Positions 43,961 through 56,700 of a stretch of DNA of 64,000 nt are shown in pieces (the first letter of the stretch is position 1; every line of letters starts with the position of its first letter). The notes under the pieces were generated by a model, which saw nothing but the letters and a program-made list of their open reading frames with translations, did no database searches and was not told the origin of the DNA. The stretch lies in NCBI GenBank assembly GCA_030374805.1, contig JARGSG010000145.1, positions 1-64,000 on the forward strand, written 5' to 3'. This DNA is from Gracilaria gracilis. Lineage: Eukaryota; Rhodophyta; Florideophyceae; Gracilariales; Gracilariaceae. The position numbers and the translations under genes were made by a program.

Positions 43961-46795
43961 TTGAAGCGATTACAGAAGTACGCGGACACGGTAGCTCCAG
44001 AACTCTTGTGGAAGTATGCAGCGGATACAGAAATGCCGGTGTCTGAGAAGGGGTTCACGAGTTCTGTTGCTGTTGCAAGAGAAGAAGTTAGGTTCGATGA
44101 ACATCCAGAACATATATCATTACATCAGGATACACAGGGCGAAGATGACCGCTTGGCCGGCGAAATCTACTCCTTAACAGCACCTTCCTGGTCGAGTGTC
44201 GTTCAGCATGAAGAGCCGAAGGTATTGGAAGAAACCTCTGTAGTGCAAACGAATGTAAGTAGCTCAGAAAAGAAGCATCCCGATGAAGCTAACGTTGAAC
44301 ACGAGGTATTTCTAGATGAGCAATTGGAAGCGGTTTCGAGTCCCAATTGCAATCAACTAGGCCAGCGCGACGGCGAGAAGGCGATTGATCACGGGGGTTG
44401 GGGGGAATGGGAGAAACTTGATGAAACGTCCATGGCGATGGAGTCAGGTTGTACCTCGGGGAAGACTCTAGATAAAAATGCCGAACATTCTCAATTGGAG
44501 TCAACAGAAGCTATGCCATTTCCACCTGCGCCGGGAGATAGAGCATGTAGTACAGTTTTTACCACACAATTCGTGGAAGAAGAAAGCTTGGTCGATCGGC
44601 ATCCGACTGACAACAGTACAAAAGTTATTTCAGAAGTCGATAGGCAGAATGGGGTCACTAAATGCGCCACGGATGGAGAGAGTTTGAAGAGACAGTTGCC
44701 CCACAGAACCAATATACTTCGCCTACAACACTTGAAAAAAAGTTGCCAGAGGAGTTGGTCTCGGAAAGGCAACTCACGCACGGGTCTGAAAATCCCAAAG
44801 AACTTCTACAAGATGGCAGAAATCGAAGTCCTAAATCCTCATCAAGTTCACTTCCTGTTGACCCAACTCAACAAATAAGCGTGGGCGAAGAGTTTGATGG
44901 GTAGCTCGGACATAGTCTCAAACAAACTATCAAGAGAATGCGGGAAGAAACGCACAGCACATCTTTCAGACCTGCGCCTCCGACTTCCGAACTTCTGCAC
45001 ATCAAGCAAACGTTGATGGAGTGCTAAGCTTGCCAAAAGGAGAAGAGGCTGTGATAGGACAGGAAGAAGTTCAAGGAGAAGGTGTTGCGTTCGATTCGAC
45101 AGCCATAGCCATTGAGACTCTAACAAATGACGAGAAGCAGGACGATAATGAAGGAGATTGGGAGCAATTGGGGGATTTCAGTGACATCTCAGCTTCACCA
45201 CAGCAAAGTATCGGAATCCCCGAGCCTGGAAAGCCCAATTTAAACCAAAATCCAGGACAACACATGAATATTGATGCTACGTCAGCGGTAGAGGTCAAAT
45301 AGAAAATGCCACAACCAGAGAACATGTTTTTGGCGCAGGCTTTGGGACTACAGTCAGAAGCAAATATTAGCAACGAAACACCGTGCGCCGGTCCAGATGA
45401 AAGTCAAAAAAGCAGCACACAATATGCTGTAGATAGCACGACAGCGCCAGTGCCTCCTAGTCCGGCGACGTATAATGCAAGCCTGCCGAAGCTCGTTAAT
45501 GATAAGCAGAACCAGGAAAGTGTTCCCTCTGATATATGGAAAGAATGGGATAATATGCAGGATATCCCGTTACCGGAAAGATATCTCGCCAATGGTTCAT
45601 TAGAGAAGCGGAAGCAAGACAAGCAATTGACTCTATCGTCAAAAAATCATGATCTCTCGGACTATAGCCAAGTATACCTGAAGTGCGGGAAGACGCGCCT
45701 TCGAGTAATTTTGACGACATGGGTGTAGATGAAGCGTTCTTCAATGTCCCAGCTGGGAATGCAGACCAGTCAAACCCAGTTCCATTTCAGGAGATCTATG
45801 GGGATGATGATGTCATCTGAGGGTTATGGGATCAAGTTGGAGGCTACTATGATGGGACGAAAGGGGTAATGACAAACCCCTCGGAGCAGGATGAAGCTAG
45901 TTTGCTTCTATCCCCGGTCTTTTGGAAGCGACAAGAGATAACAGTTGACCGGAATGAAGATGTTCTCGTCAACAGTGAAGTGGGTTAGGATGTTCATCAA
46001 CCTGTCAAGAAGAGTGCTGGAGGTGGAAAAGACCGAGATAAAGTAGTTCAGTATGTTCAGCAACTCATCGAGAGTAGAATTGGAGGTGGAGAAGGCTCAC
46101 CGTCAGAAGAATCACCTGTTCCGATTACGGAGCATTCTTACCATCACGATGGAAACGAGGGGGTGGATTCGATGGAATTTGATCTGACAGAGACGGCGAT
46201 TTAAAGCGAGCTACAGGTTGCGTTTTCTTCGTCTTGTTGGACCGAGAAGCTAAATTCTGCTAACGTACAGGAGCATTACTCCAAAGCAAGCTCTCCATTT
46301 ATGACATCAACTAACGCTTATAGTGCGGACAAGTCACAGGGTACAGCAGAATGTCTACAGCCAGAGGCTTCGAGACCCCCTGGGCTGGAAGAACAGTGTT
46401 TTAATTACGACCCATTCGCTCCTGATATTGATCGGACAAATAAGCCTTCTTTTGACGGCTAAAGTATTGCTGGAGGCCCCGCAGTAGATGAGACTACATG
46501 GCATCAACAAGAGAATAAGAACACCGAAACAGTGAAGTTTAGAACCGACGCATTTACAACAAACGAACCAAACGTAAAACACCTTTCATTAAATGCCACA
46601 TCGCAATCATAGTTGACGAACAAGAATGGAGTTTCTAGAGTTCCAGATGTCGTCCGTAAATCGGAAGGTCTTGATTCAGACCTTACGCTTGAACGAACAT
46701 GTGATCCATATCGTCTGACTGACGCGGTCCCAGTAGCATTTGATCAATCTCAAATAACTGTTCTTGAAACAGCAGTTGACAGGCCGAGGTCTTGA
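43961..46795 (+). pseudogene. Large acidic disordered protein, decayed
   Basis: Four consecutive coding phases (43961-44680, 44680-45010, 45010-45690, 45690-46795) read as one Glu/Asp/Ser/Gln-rich protein of ~900 residues with no folded domain visible. Trp-containing acidic motifs recur: GEWEKLDE, GDWEQLGD, IWKEWDNM. There is one DPF tripeptide (YDPFAPDID). WxxL in acidic context is the form of LIR/AIM motifs, and DPF is the form of clathrin-adaptor ligands, but both are short and could be chance. Internal stops: TAG 45300, TGA 45818, TAG 45986, TAA 46202, TAA 46460, TAG 46610. Whether it is a separate gene or a continuation of the hAT locus is not settled. Confidence 0.5.
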
Positions 46796-47711
46796 AACGT
46801 ACCACCATGAAGTCGGATGCCCCTCGTACCGACTAGTCATATACTCGTGGAACCTGGTGATGGGGCAAGAAATTAATTTGGTGAAGTCAGTCATGCAGAA
46901 GACCCTGGCTTAGGTCATGAATTTTCATCTTTCGTTTCACTGGCACAGCCGCCAGGGTATGATGAAAAGGTATCTCATGATCAACAGTTCAATATGGTCG
47001 AACCTGTAGTGCAATGCCCCATTGGGGAAAAAACCACGAAGACGCCCGGGATCTTCCCCAGGCGAGGCAGCACAGTAGCAAAGCCCTTCCAGGGATGACA
47101 CGACGGAGTCGGTTTGTAAGGCCGAGGCCACCCTTCACGCCAGGCGTAGGAAGGTAAACCAGAAGCTGGAACCCGTGTATATGGTGCGTGCGTATCCTCA
47201 GATGAGGCGGTGTTCCATAGGGGTGGCAAATGTAGTGTCAGCAAAAGCCGCGGGTCACCGAGAACAACCCGAAAAAGGGAAAAATAGAAAGGGGAAGTCA
47301 CGAGAGTGACGGAGAGAGAGACGGCAAAGCAAAACAAATCCTTATACAAGGCAAAAGCGACAAATAGCGGTGTAATACTCCCACAATTGGGTTCGTTTGG
47401 TTGACGTAGGGCGGATAGACGGTCCGTATGCTACGGTATATCCCTCCGAAAAGAAATTAAATACCGCCGAAGGCGAAGAGTCTAGAGCAAACCCTGGTTG
47501 GGGAGATTTATTTGGTGGCCGGGCCCAGTTGCCCCGACACTATGTAGTGTGTAGCTAACCTCCCGTACTGTACGGCAAATACTATAATAATCTAGAATAC
47601 TCCCATAAAGGGTGCAGAATTACCAGCAATTCTGTGCCAACCGCCTGGATTCTGCCGTGTCCCATATGTCCTATCCACCAACGTGGCCATCGTATGTAGT
47701 CATAATTAATC
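46796..47711. other. Unassigned segment before the satellite
   Basis: No gene. From ~47010 it contains several CCC-N-GGG motifs (47013 CCCATTGGGG, 47083 CCCTTCCAGGG, 47383 CCCACAATTGGG, 47612 CCCATAAAGGG), like the interior of the element at 13743-20807, but no LTR was found. Confidence 0.4.
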
Positions 47712-50700
47712 TGGAAAGAGTATGGGACGGATCTGAGAGTGAAGATGGCGTTTTGTGTAATTGAAAATGGAAAAAAGTAATTGAAAAAAGCGAGAAGTAC
47801 GTTGAAGGGGGTATAACGGTAGAAAATGGGAATGGGAGACGGTCTTAGAGTGAGAAACAGGTATTAGAGGTGTAGGGAAGACGGGTTTTTCAGTTTTGAG
47901 CAGGAAGGAGGTGAAAAACATTCATAGTGGGAAGAATTTGGGTTTTATTTTGACTAGGGGTTCATAGGTAGAGGTGAGACGAGAGGCCGAGGTGATGGGC
48001 GGTATGCTTGCCTGTTTTGGGGTTTTCTTGGGGTTTGTTTTCAATCGATTAATGTGGCTGCAGTGGGGATTGCAGTGGTTGCAAGGCTTTGTGCCTTGGG
48101 AGGGTTTGCTGGGGATGGTAAAAGATTGGCGTGTACGAAAAGGGAATTAGCAGAATTGGATTGGTCGATAATCACTGATAGGATACGTGAAGGTAGCCAT
48201 GATAGTATTTGGGGGGCTTGGGGTCAGGGTTGTTTGCACTGTAGTTTTGGTGGTGGTTTGTGCGGGTAATGGTTTCCAATGACCCACTGAACGATTTGGT
48301 AGGGGTTCGATAGTGTATATCTATACGTAAAGTGTGTTTCCGAGTGTCGTGAAAGCTAGGGTGCTGGATTTTGGCCCTAGAAGAAAATTGAAGCCAATTG
48401 GAAAGTACAGCGATTTCTGTGCTGTTTATGTAGAAGATTTTGTTAGTAGTAATTGACATGACGTGTTGCGGTTTTGAGTGAGATGTTTGAGGAGGATATG
48501 GGAAGAGTATGGGAGGGATCTGAGAGTGAAGATGGCGTTTTGTGTAATTGAAAATGGAAAAAAGTAATTGAAAAAAGCGAGAAGTACGTTGAAGGGGGTA
48601 TAACGGTAGAAAATGGGAATGGGAGACGGTCTTAGAGTGAGAAACAGGTATTAGAGGTGTAGGGAAGACGGGTTTTTCAGTTTTGAGCAGGAAGGAGGTG
48701 AAAAACATTCATAGTGGGAAGAATTTGGGTTTTATTTTGACTAGGGGTTCATAGGTAGAGGTCAGACGAGAGGCCGAGGTGATGGGCGGTATGCTTGCCT
48801 GTTTTGGGGTTTTCTTGGGGTTTGTTTTCAATCGATTAATGTGGCTGCAGTGGGGATTGCAGTGGTTGCAAGGCTTTGTGCCTTGGGAGGGTTTGCTGGG
48901 GATGGTAAAAGATTGGCGTGTACGAAAAGGGAATTAGCAGAATTGGATTGGTCGATAATCACTGATAGGATACGTGAAGGTAGCCATGATAGGATTTTGG
49001 GGGGCTTGTGGTCAGGGTTGTTTGCATTGTAGTTTTGGTGGTGGTTTGTGCGGGTAATGGTTTCCAATGACCCACTGAACGATTTGGTAGGGGTTCGATA
49101 GTGTATATCTATACGTAAAGTGTGTTTCCGAGTGTCGTGAAAGCTAGGGTGCTGGATTTTGGCCCTAGAAGAAAATTGAAGCCAATTGGAAAGTACAGCG
49201 ATTTCTGTGCTGTTTATGTAGAAGATTTTGTTAGTAGTAATTGACATGACGTGTTGCGGTTTTGAGTGAGATGTTTGAGGAGGATATGGGAAGAGTATGG
49301 GAGGGATCTGAGAGTGAAGATGGCGTTTTGTGTAATTGAAAATGGAAAAAAGTAATTGAAAAAAGCGAGAAGTACGTTGAAGGGGGTATAACGGTAGAAA
49401 ATGGGAATGGGAGACGGTCTTAGAGTGAGAAACAGGTATTAGAGGTGTAGGGAAGACGGGTTTTTCAGTTTTGAGCAGGAAGGAGGTGAAAAACATTCAT
49501 AGTGGGAAGAATTTGGGTTTTATTTTGACTAGGGGTTCATAGGTAGAGGTCAGACGAGAGGCCGAGGTGATGGGCGGTATGCTTGCCTGTTTTGGGGTTT
49601 TCTTGGGGTTTGTTTTCAATCGATTAATGTGGCTGCAGTGGGGATTGCAGTGGTTGCAAGGCTTTGTGCCTTGGGAGGGTTTGCTGGGGATGGTAAAAGA
49701 TTGGCGTGTACGAAAAGGGAATTAGCAGAATTGGATTGGTCGATAATCACTGATAGGATACGTGAAGGTAGCCATGATAGGATTTTGGGGGGGCTTGTGG
49801 TCAGGGTTGTTTGCATTGTAGTTTTGGTGGTGGTTTGTGGCGGGTAATGGTTTTCCAATGACCCACTGAACGATTTGGTAGGGGTTCGATAGTGTATATC
49901 TATACGTAAAGTGTGTTTCCGAGTGTCGTGAAAGCTAGGGTGCTGGATTTTGGCCCTAGAAGAAAATTGAAGCCAATTGGAAAGTACAGCGATTTCTGTG
50001 CTGTTTATGTAGAAGATTTTGTTAGTAGTAATTGACATGACGTGTTGCGGTTTTGAGTGAGATGTATGAGGAGGATATGGGAAGAGTATGGGAGGGATCT
50101 GAGAGTGAAGATGGCGTTTTGTGTAATTGAAAATGGAAAAAAGTAATTGAAAAAAGCGGAGAAGTACGTTGAAGGGGTGTATAACGGTAGAAAAATGGGA
50201 ATGGGAGACGGTCTTAGAGTGAGAAACAGGTATTAGAGGTGTAGGGAAGACGGGTTTTTCAGTTTTTGAGCAGGAAGGAGGTGAAAAACATTCATAGTGG
50301 GAAGAATTTGGGTTTTTATTTTGACTAGGGGTTCATAGGTAGAGGTCAGACGAGAGGCCGAGGTGATGGGCGGTATGCTTGCCTGTTTTGGGGTTTTCTT
50401 GGGGGTTTGTTTTCAATCGATTAATGTGGCTGCAGTGGGGATTGCAGTGGTTGCAAGGCTTTGTGCCTTGGGAGGGTTTGCTGGGGATGGTAAAAGATTG
50501 GCGTGTACGAAAAGGGAATTAGCATAATTGGATTGTCGATAATCACTGATAGGATACGTGAAGGTAGCCATGATAGTATTTGGGGGGCTTGTGGTCAGGG
50601 TTGTTTGCATTGTAGTTTTGGTGGTGGTTTGTGCGGGTAATGGTTTCCAATGACCCACTGAACGATTTGGTAGGGGTTCGATAGTGTATATCTATACGTA

Positions 50701-53700
50701 AAGTGTGTTTCCGAGTGTCGTGAAAGCTAGGGTGCTGGATTTTGGCCCTAGAAGAAAATTGAAGCCAATTGGAAAGTACAGCGATTTCTGTGCTGTTTAT
50801 GTAGAAGATTTTGTTAGTAGTAATTGACATGACGTGTTGCGGTTTTGAGTGAGATGTTTGAGGAGGATATGGGAAGAGTATGGGAGGGATCTGAGAGTGA
50901 AGATGGCGTTTTGTGTAATTGAAAATGGAAAAAAGTAATTGAAAAAAGCGAGAAGTACGTTGAAGGGGGTATAACGGTAGAAAATGGGAATGGGAGACGG
51001 TCTTAGAGTGAGAAACAGGTATTAGAGGTGTAGGGAAGACGGGTTTTTCAGTTTTGAGCAGGAAGGAGGTGAAAAACATTCATAGTGGGAAGAATTTGGG
51101 TTTTATTTTGACTAGGGGTTCATAGGTAGAGGTCAGACGAGAGGCCGAGGTGATGGGCGGTATGCTTGCCTGTTTTGGGGTTTTCTTGGGGTTTGTTTTC
51201 AATCGATTAATGTGGCTGCAGTGGGGATTGCAGTGGTTGCAAGGCTTTGTGCCTTGGGAGGGTTTGCTGGGGATGGTAAAAGATTGGCGTGTACGAAAAG
51301 GGAATTAGCAGAATTGGATTGGTCGATAATCACTGATAGGATACGTGAAGGTAGCCATGATAGGATTTTGGGGGGCTTGTGGTCAGGGTTGTTTGCATTG
51401 TAGTTTTGGTGGTGGTTTGTGCGGGTAATGGTTTCCAATGACCCACTGAACGATTTGGTAGGGGTTCGATAGTGTATATCTATACGTAAAGTGTGTTTCC
51501 GAGTGTCGTGAAAGCTAGGGTGCTGGATTTTGGCCCTAGAAGAAAATTGAAGCCAATTGGAAAGTACAGCGATTTCTGTGCTGTTTATGTAGAAGATTTT
51601 GTTAGTAGTAATTGACATGACGTGTTGCGGTTTTGAGTGAGATGTTTGAGGAGGATATGGGAAGAGTATGGGAGGGATCTGAGAGTGAAGATGGCGTTTT
51701 GTGTAATTGAAAATGGAAAAAAGTAATTGAAAAAAGCGAGAAGTACGTTGAAGGGGGTATAACGGTAGAAAATGGGAATGGGAGACGGTCTTAGAGTGAG
51801 AAACAGGTATTAGAGGTGTAGGGAAGACGGGTTTTTCAGTTTTGAGCAGGAAGGAGGTGAAAAACATTCATAGTGGGAAGAATTTGGGTTTTATTTTGAC
51901 TAGGGGTTCATAGGTAGAGGTCAGACGAGAGGCCGAGGTGATGGGCGGTATGCTTGCCTGTTTTGGGGTTTTCTTGGGGTTTGTTTTCAATCGATTAATG
52001 TGGCTGCAGTGGGGATTGCAGTGGTTGCAAGGCTTTGTGCCTTGGGAGGGTTTGCTGGGGATGGTAAAAGATTGGCGTGTACGAAAAGGGAATTAGCATA
52101 ATTGGATTGGTCGATAATCACTGATAGGATACGTGAAGGTAGCCATGATAGTATTTGGGGGGCTTGTGGTCAGGGTTGTTTGCATTGTAGTTTTGGTGGT
52201 GGTTTGTGCGGGTAATGGTTTCCAATGACCCACTGAACGATTTGGTAGGGGTTCGATAGTGTATATCTATACGTAAAGTGTGTTTCCGAGTGTCGTGAAA
52301 GCTAGGGTGCTGGATTTTGGCCCTAGAAGAAAATTGAAGCCAATTGGAAAGTACAGCGATTTCTGTGCTGTTTATGTAGAAGATTTTGTTAGTAGTAATT
52401 GACATGACGTGTTGCGGTTTTGAGTGAGATGTTTGAGGAGGATATGGGAAGAGTATGGGAGGGATCTGAGAGTGAAGATGGCGTTTTGTGTAATTGAAAA
52501 TGGAAAAAAGTAATTGAAAAAAGCGAGAAGTACGTTGAAGGGGGTATAACGGTAGAAAATGGGAATGGGAGACGGTCTTAGAGTGAGAAACAGGTATTAG
52601 AGGTGTAGGGAAGACGGGTTTTTCAGTTTTGAGCAGGAAGGAGGTGAAAAACATTCATAGTGGGAAGAATTTGGGTTTTATTTTGACTAGGGGTTCATAG
52701 GTAGAGGTCAGACGAGAGGCCGAGGTGATGGGCGGTATGCTTGCCTGTTTTGGGGTTTTCTTGGGGTTTGTTTTCAATCGATTAATGTGGCTGCAGTGGG
52801 GATTGCAGTGGTTGCAAGGCTTTGTGCCTTGGGAGGGTTTGCTGGGGATGGTAAAAGATTGGCGTGTACGAAAAGGGAATTAGCAGAATTGGATTGGTCG
52901 ATAATCACTGATAGGATACGTGAAGGTAGCCATGATAGGATTTTGGGGGGCTTGTGGTCAGGGTTGTTTGCATTGTAGTTTTGGTGGTGGTTTGTGCGGG
53001 TAATGGTTTCCAATGACCCACTGAACGATTTGGTAGGGGTTCGATAGTGTATATCTATACGTAAAGTGTGTTTCCGAGTGTCGTGAAAGCTAGGGTGCTG
53101 GATTTTGGCCCTAGAAGAAAATTGAAGCCAATTGGAAAGTACAGCGATTTCTGTGCTGTTTATGTAGAAGATTTTGTTAGTAGTAATTGACATGACGTGT
53201 TGCGGTTTTGAGTGAGATGTTTGAGGAGGATATGGGAAGAGTATGGGAGGGATCTGAGAGTGAAGATGGCGTTTTGTGTAATTGAAAATGGAAAAAAGTA
53301 ATTGAAAAAAGCGAGAAGTACGTTGAAGGGGGTATAACGGTAGAAAATGGGAATGGGAGACGGTCTTAGAGTGAGAAACAGGTATTAGAGGTGTAGGGAA
53401 GACGGGTTTTTCAGTTTTGAGCAGGAAGGAGGTGAAAAACATTCATAGTGGGAAGAATTTGGGTTTTATTTTGACTAGGGGTTCATAGGTAGAGGTCAGA
53501 CGAGAGGCCGAGGTGATGGGCGGTATGCTTGCCTGTTTTGGGGTTTTCTTGGGGTTTGTTTTCAATCGATTAATGTGGCTGCAGTGGGGATTGCAGTGGT
53601 TGCAAGGCTTTGTGCCTTGGGAGGGTTTGCTGGGGATGGTAAAAGATTGGCGTGTACGAAAAGGGAATTAGCAGAATTGGATTGGTCGATAATCACTGAT

Positions 53701-56700
53701 AGGATACGTGAAGGTAGCCATGATAGTATTTGGGGGGCTTGTGGTCAGGGTTGTTTGCATTGTAGTTTTGGTGGTGGTTTGTGCGGGTAATGGTTTCCAA
53801 TGACCCACTGAACGATTTGGTAGGGGTTCGATAGTGTATATCTATACGTAAAGTGTGTTTCCGAGTGTCGTGAAAGCTAGGGTGCTGGATTTTGGCCCTA
53901 GAAGAAAATTGAAGCCAATTGGAAAGTACAGCGATTTCTGTGCTGTTTATGTAGAAGATTTTGTTAGTAGTAATTGACATGACGTGTTGCGGTTTTGAGT
54001 GAGATGTTTGAGGAGGATATGGGAAGAGTATGGGAGGGATCTGAGAGTGAAGATGGCGTTTTGTGTAATTGAAAATGGAAAAAAGTAATTGAAAAAAGCG
54101 AGAAGTACGTTGAAGGGGGTATAACGGTAGAAAATGGGAATGGGAGACGGTCTTAGAGTGAGAAACAGGTATTAGAGGTGTAGGGAAGACGGGTTTTTCA
54201 GTTTTGAGCAGGAAGGAGGTGAAAAACATTCATAGTGGGAAGAATTTGGGTTTTATTTTGACTAGGGGTTCATAGGTAGAGGTCAGACGAGAGGCCGAGG
54301 TGATGGGCGGTATGCTTGCCTGTTTTGGGGTTTTCTTGGGGTTTGTTTTCAATCGATTAATGTGGCTGCAGTGGGGATTGCAGTGGTTGCAAGGCTTTGT
54401 GCCTTGGGAGGGTTTGCTGGGGATGGTAAAAGATTGGCGTGTACGAAAAGGGAATTAGCAGAATTGGATTGGTCGATAATCACTGATAGGATACGTGAAG
54501 GTAGCCATGATAGTATTTGGGGGGCTTGTGGTCAGGGTTGTTTGCATTGTAGTTTTGGTGGTGGTTTGTGCGGGTAATGGTTTCCAATGACCCACTGAAC
54601 GATTTGGTAGGGGTTCGATAGTGTATATCTATACGTAAAGTGTGTTTCCGAGTGTCGTGAAAGCTAGGGTGCTGGATTTTGGCCCTAGAAGAAAATTGAA
54701 GCCAATTGGAAAGTACAGCGATTTCTGTGCTGTTTATGTAGAAGATTTTGTTAGTAGTAATTGACATGACGTGTTGCGGTTTTGAGTGAGATGTTTGAGG
54801 AGGATATGGGAAGAGTATGGGAGGGATCTGAGAGTGAAGATGGCGTTTTGTGTAATTGAAAATGGAAAAAAGTAATTGAAAAAAGCGAGAAGTACGTTGA
54901 AGGGGGTATAACGGTAGAAAATGGGAATGGGAGACGGTCTTAGAGTGAGAAACAGGTATTAGAGGTGTAGGGAAGACGGGTTTTTCAGTTTTGAGCAGGA
55001 AGGAGGTGAAAAACATTCATAGTGGGAAGAATTTGGGTTTTATTTTGACTAGGGGTTCATAGGTAGAGGTCAGACGAGAGGCCGAGGTGATGGGCGGTAT
55101 GCTTGCCTGTTTTGGGGTTTTCTTGGGGTTTGTTTTCAATCGATTAATGTGGCTGCAGTGGGGATTGCAGTGGTTGCAAGGCTTTGTGCCTTGGGAGGGT
55201 TTGCTGGGGATGGTAAAAGATTGGCGTGTACGAAAAGGGAATTAGCAGAATTGGATTGGTCGATAATCACTGATAGGATACGTGAAGGTAGCCATGATAG
55301 GATTTTGGGGGGCTTGTGGTCAGGGTTGTTTGCATTGTAGTTTTGGTGGTGGTTTGTGCGGGTAATGGTTTCCAATGACCCACTGAACGATTTGGTAGGG
55401 GTTCGATAGTGTATATCTATACGTAAAGTGTGTTTCCGAGTGTCGTGAAAGCTAGGGTGCTGGATTTTGGCCCTAGAAGAAAATTGAAGCCAATTGGAAA
55501 GTACAGCGATTTCTGTGCTGTTTATGTAGAAGATTTTGTTAGTAGTAATTGACATGACGTGTTGCGGTTTTGAGTGAGATGTTTGAGGAGGATATGGGAA
55601 GAGTATGGGAGGGATCTGAGAGTGAAGATGGCGTTTTGTGTAATTGAAAATGGAAAAAAGTAATTGAAAAAAGCGAGAAGTACGTTGAAGGGGGTATAAC
55701 GGTAGAAAATGGGAATGGGAGACGGTCTTAGAGTGAGAAACAGGTATTAGAGGTGTAGGGAAGACGGGTTTTTCAGTTTTGAGCAGGAAGGAGGTGAAAA
55801 ACATTCATAGTGGGAAGAATTTGGGTTTTATTTTGACTAGGGGTTCATAGGTAGAGGTCAGACGAGAGGCCGAGGTGATGGGCGGTATGCTTGCCTGTTT
55901 TGGGGTTTTCTTGGGGTTTGTTTTCAATCGATTAATGTGGCTGCAGTGGGGATTGCAGTGGTTGCAAGGCTTTGTGCCTTGGGAGGGTTTGCTGGGGATG
56001 GTAAAAGATTGGCGTGTACGAAAAGGGAATTAGCATAATTGGATTGGTCGATAATCACTGATAGGATACGTGAAGGTAGCCATGATAGTATTTGGGGGGC
56101 TTGTGGTCAGGGTTGTTTGCATTGTAGTTTTGGTGGTGGTTTGTGCGGGTAATGGTTTCCAATGACCCACTGAACGATTTGGTAGGGGTTCGATAGTGTA
56201 TATCTATACGTAAAGTGTGTTTCCGAGTGTCGTGAAAGCTAGGGTGCTGGATTTTGGCCCTAGAAGAAAATTGAAGCCAATTGGAAAGTACAGCGATTTC
56301 TGTGCTGTTTATGTAGAAGATTTTGTTAGTAGTAATTGACATGACGTGTTGCGGTTTTGAGTGAGATGTTTGAGGAGGATATGGGAAGAGTATGGGAGGG
56401 ATCTGAGAGTGAAGATGGCGTTTTGTGTAATTGAAAATGGAAAAAAGTAATTGAAAAAAGCGAGAAGTACGTTGAAGGGGGTATAACGGTAGAAAATGGG
56501 AATGGGAGACGGTCTTAGAGTGAGAAACAGGTATTAGAGGTGTAGGGAAGACGGGTTTTTCAGTTTTGAGCAGGAAGGAGGTGAAAAACATTCATAGTGG
56601 GAAGAATTTGGGTTTTATTTTGACTAGGGGTTCATAGGTAGAGGTCAGACGAGAGGCCGAGGTGATGGGCGGTATGCTTGCCTGTTTTGGGGTTTTCTTG

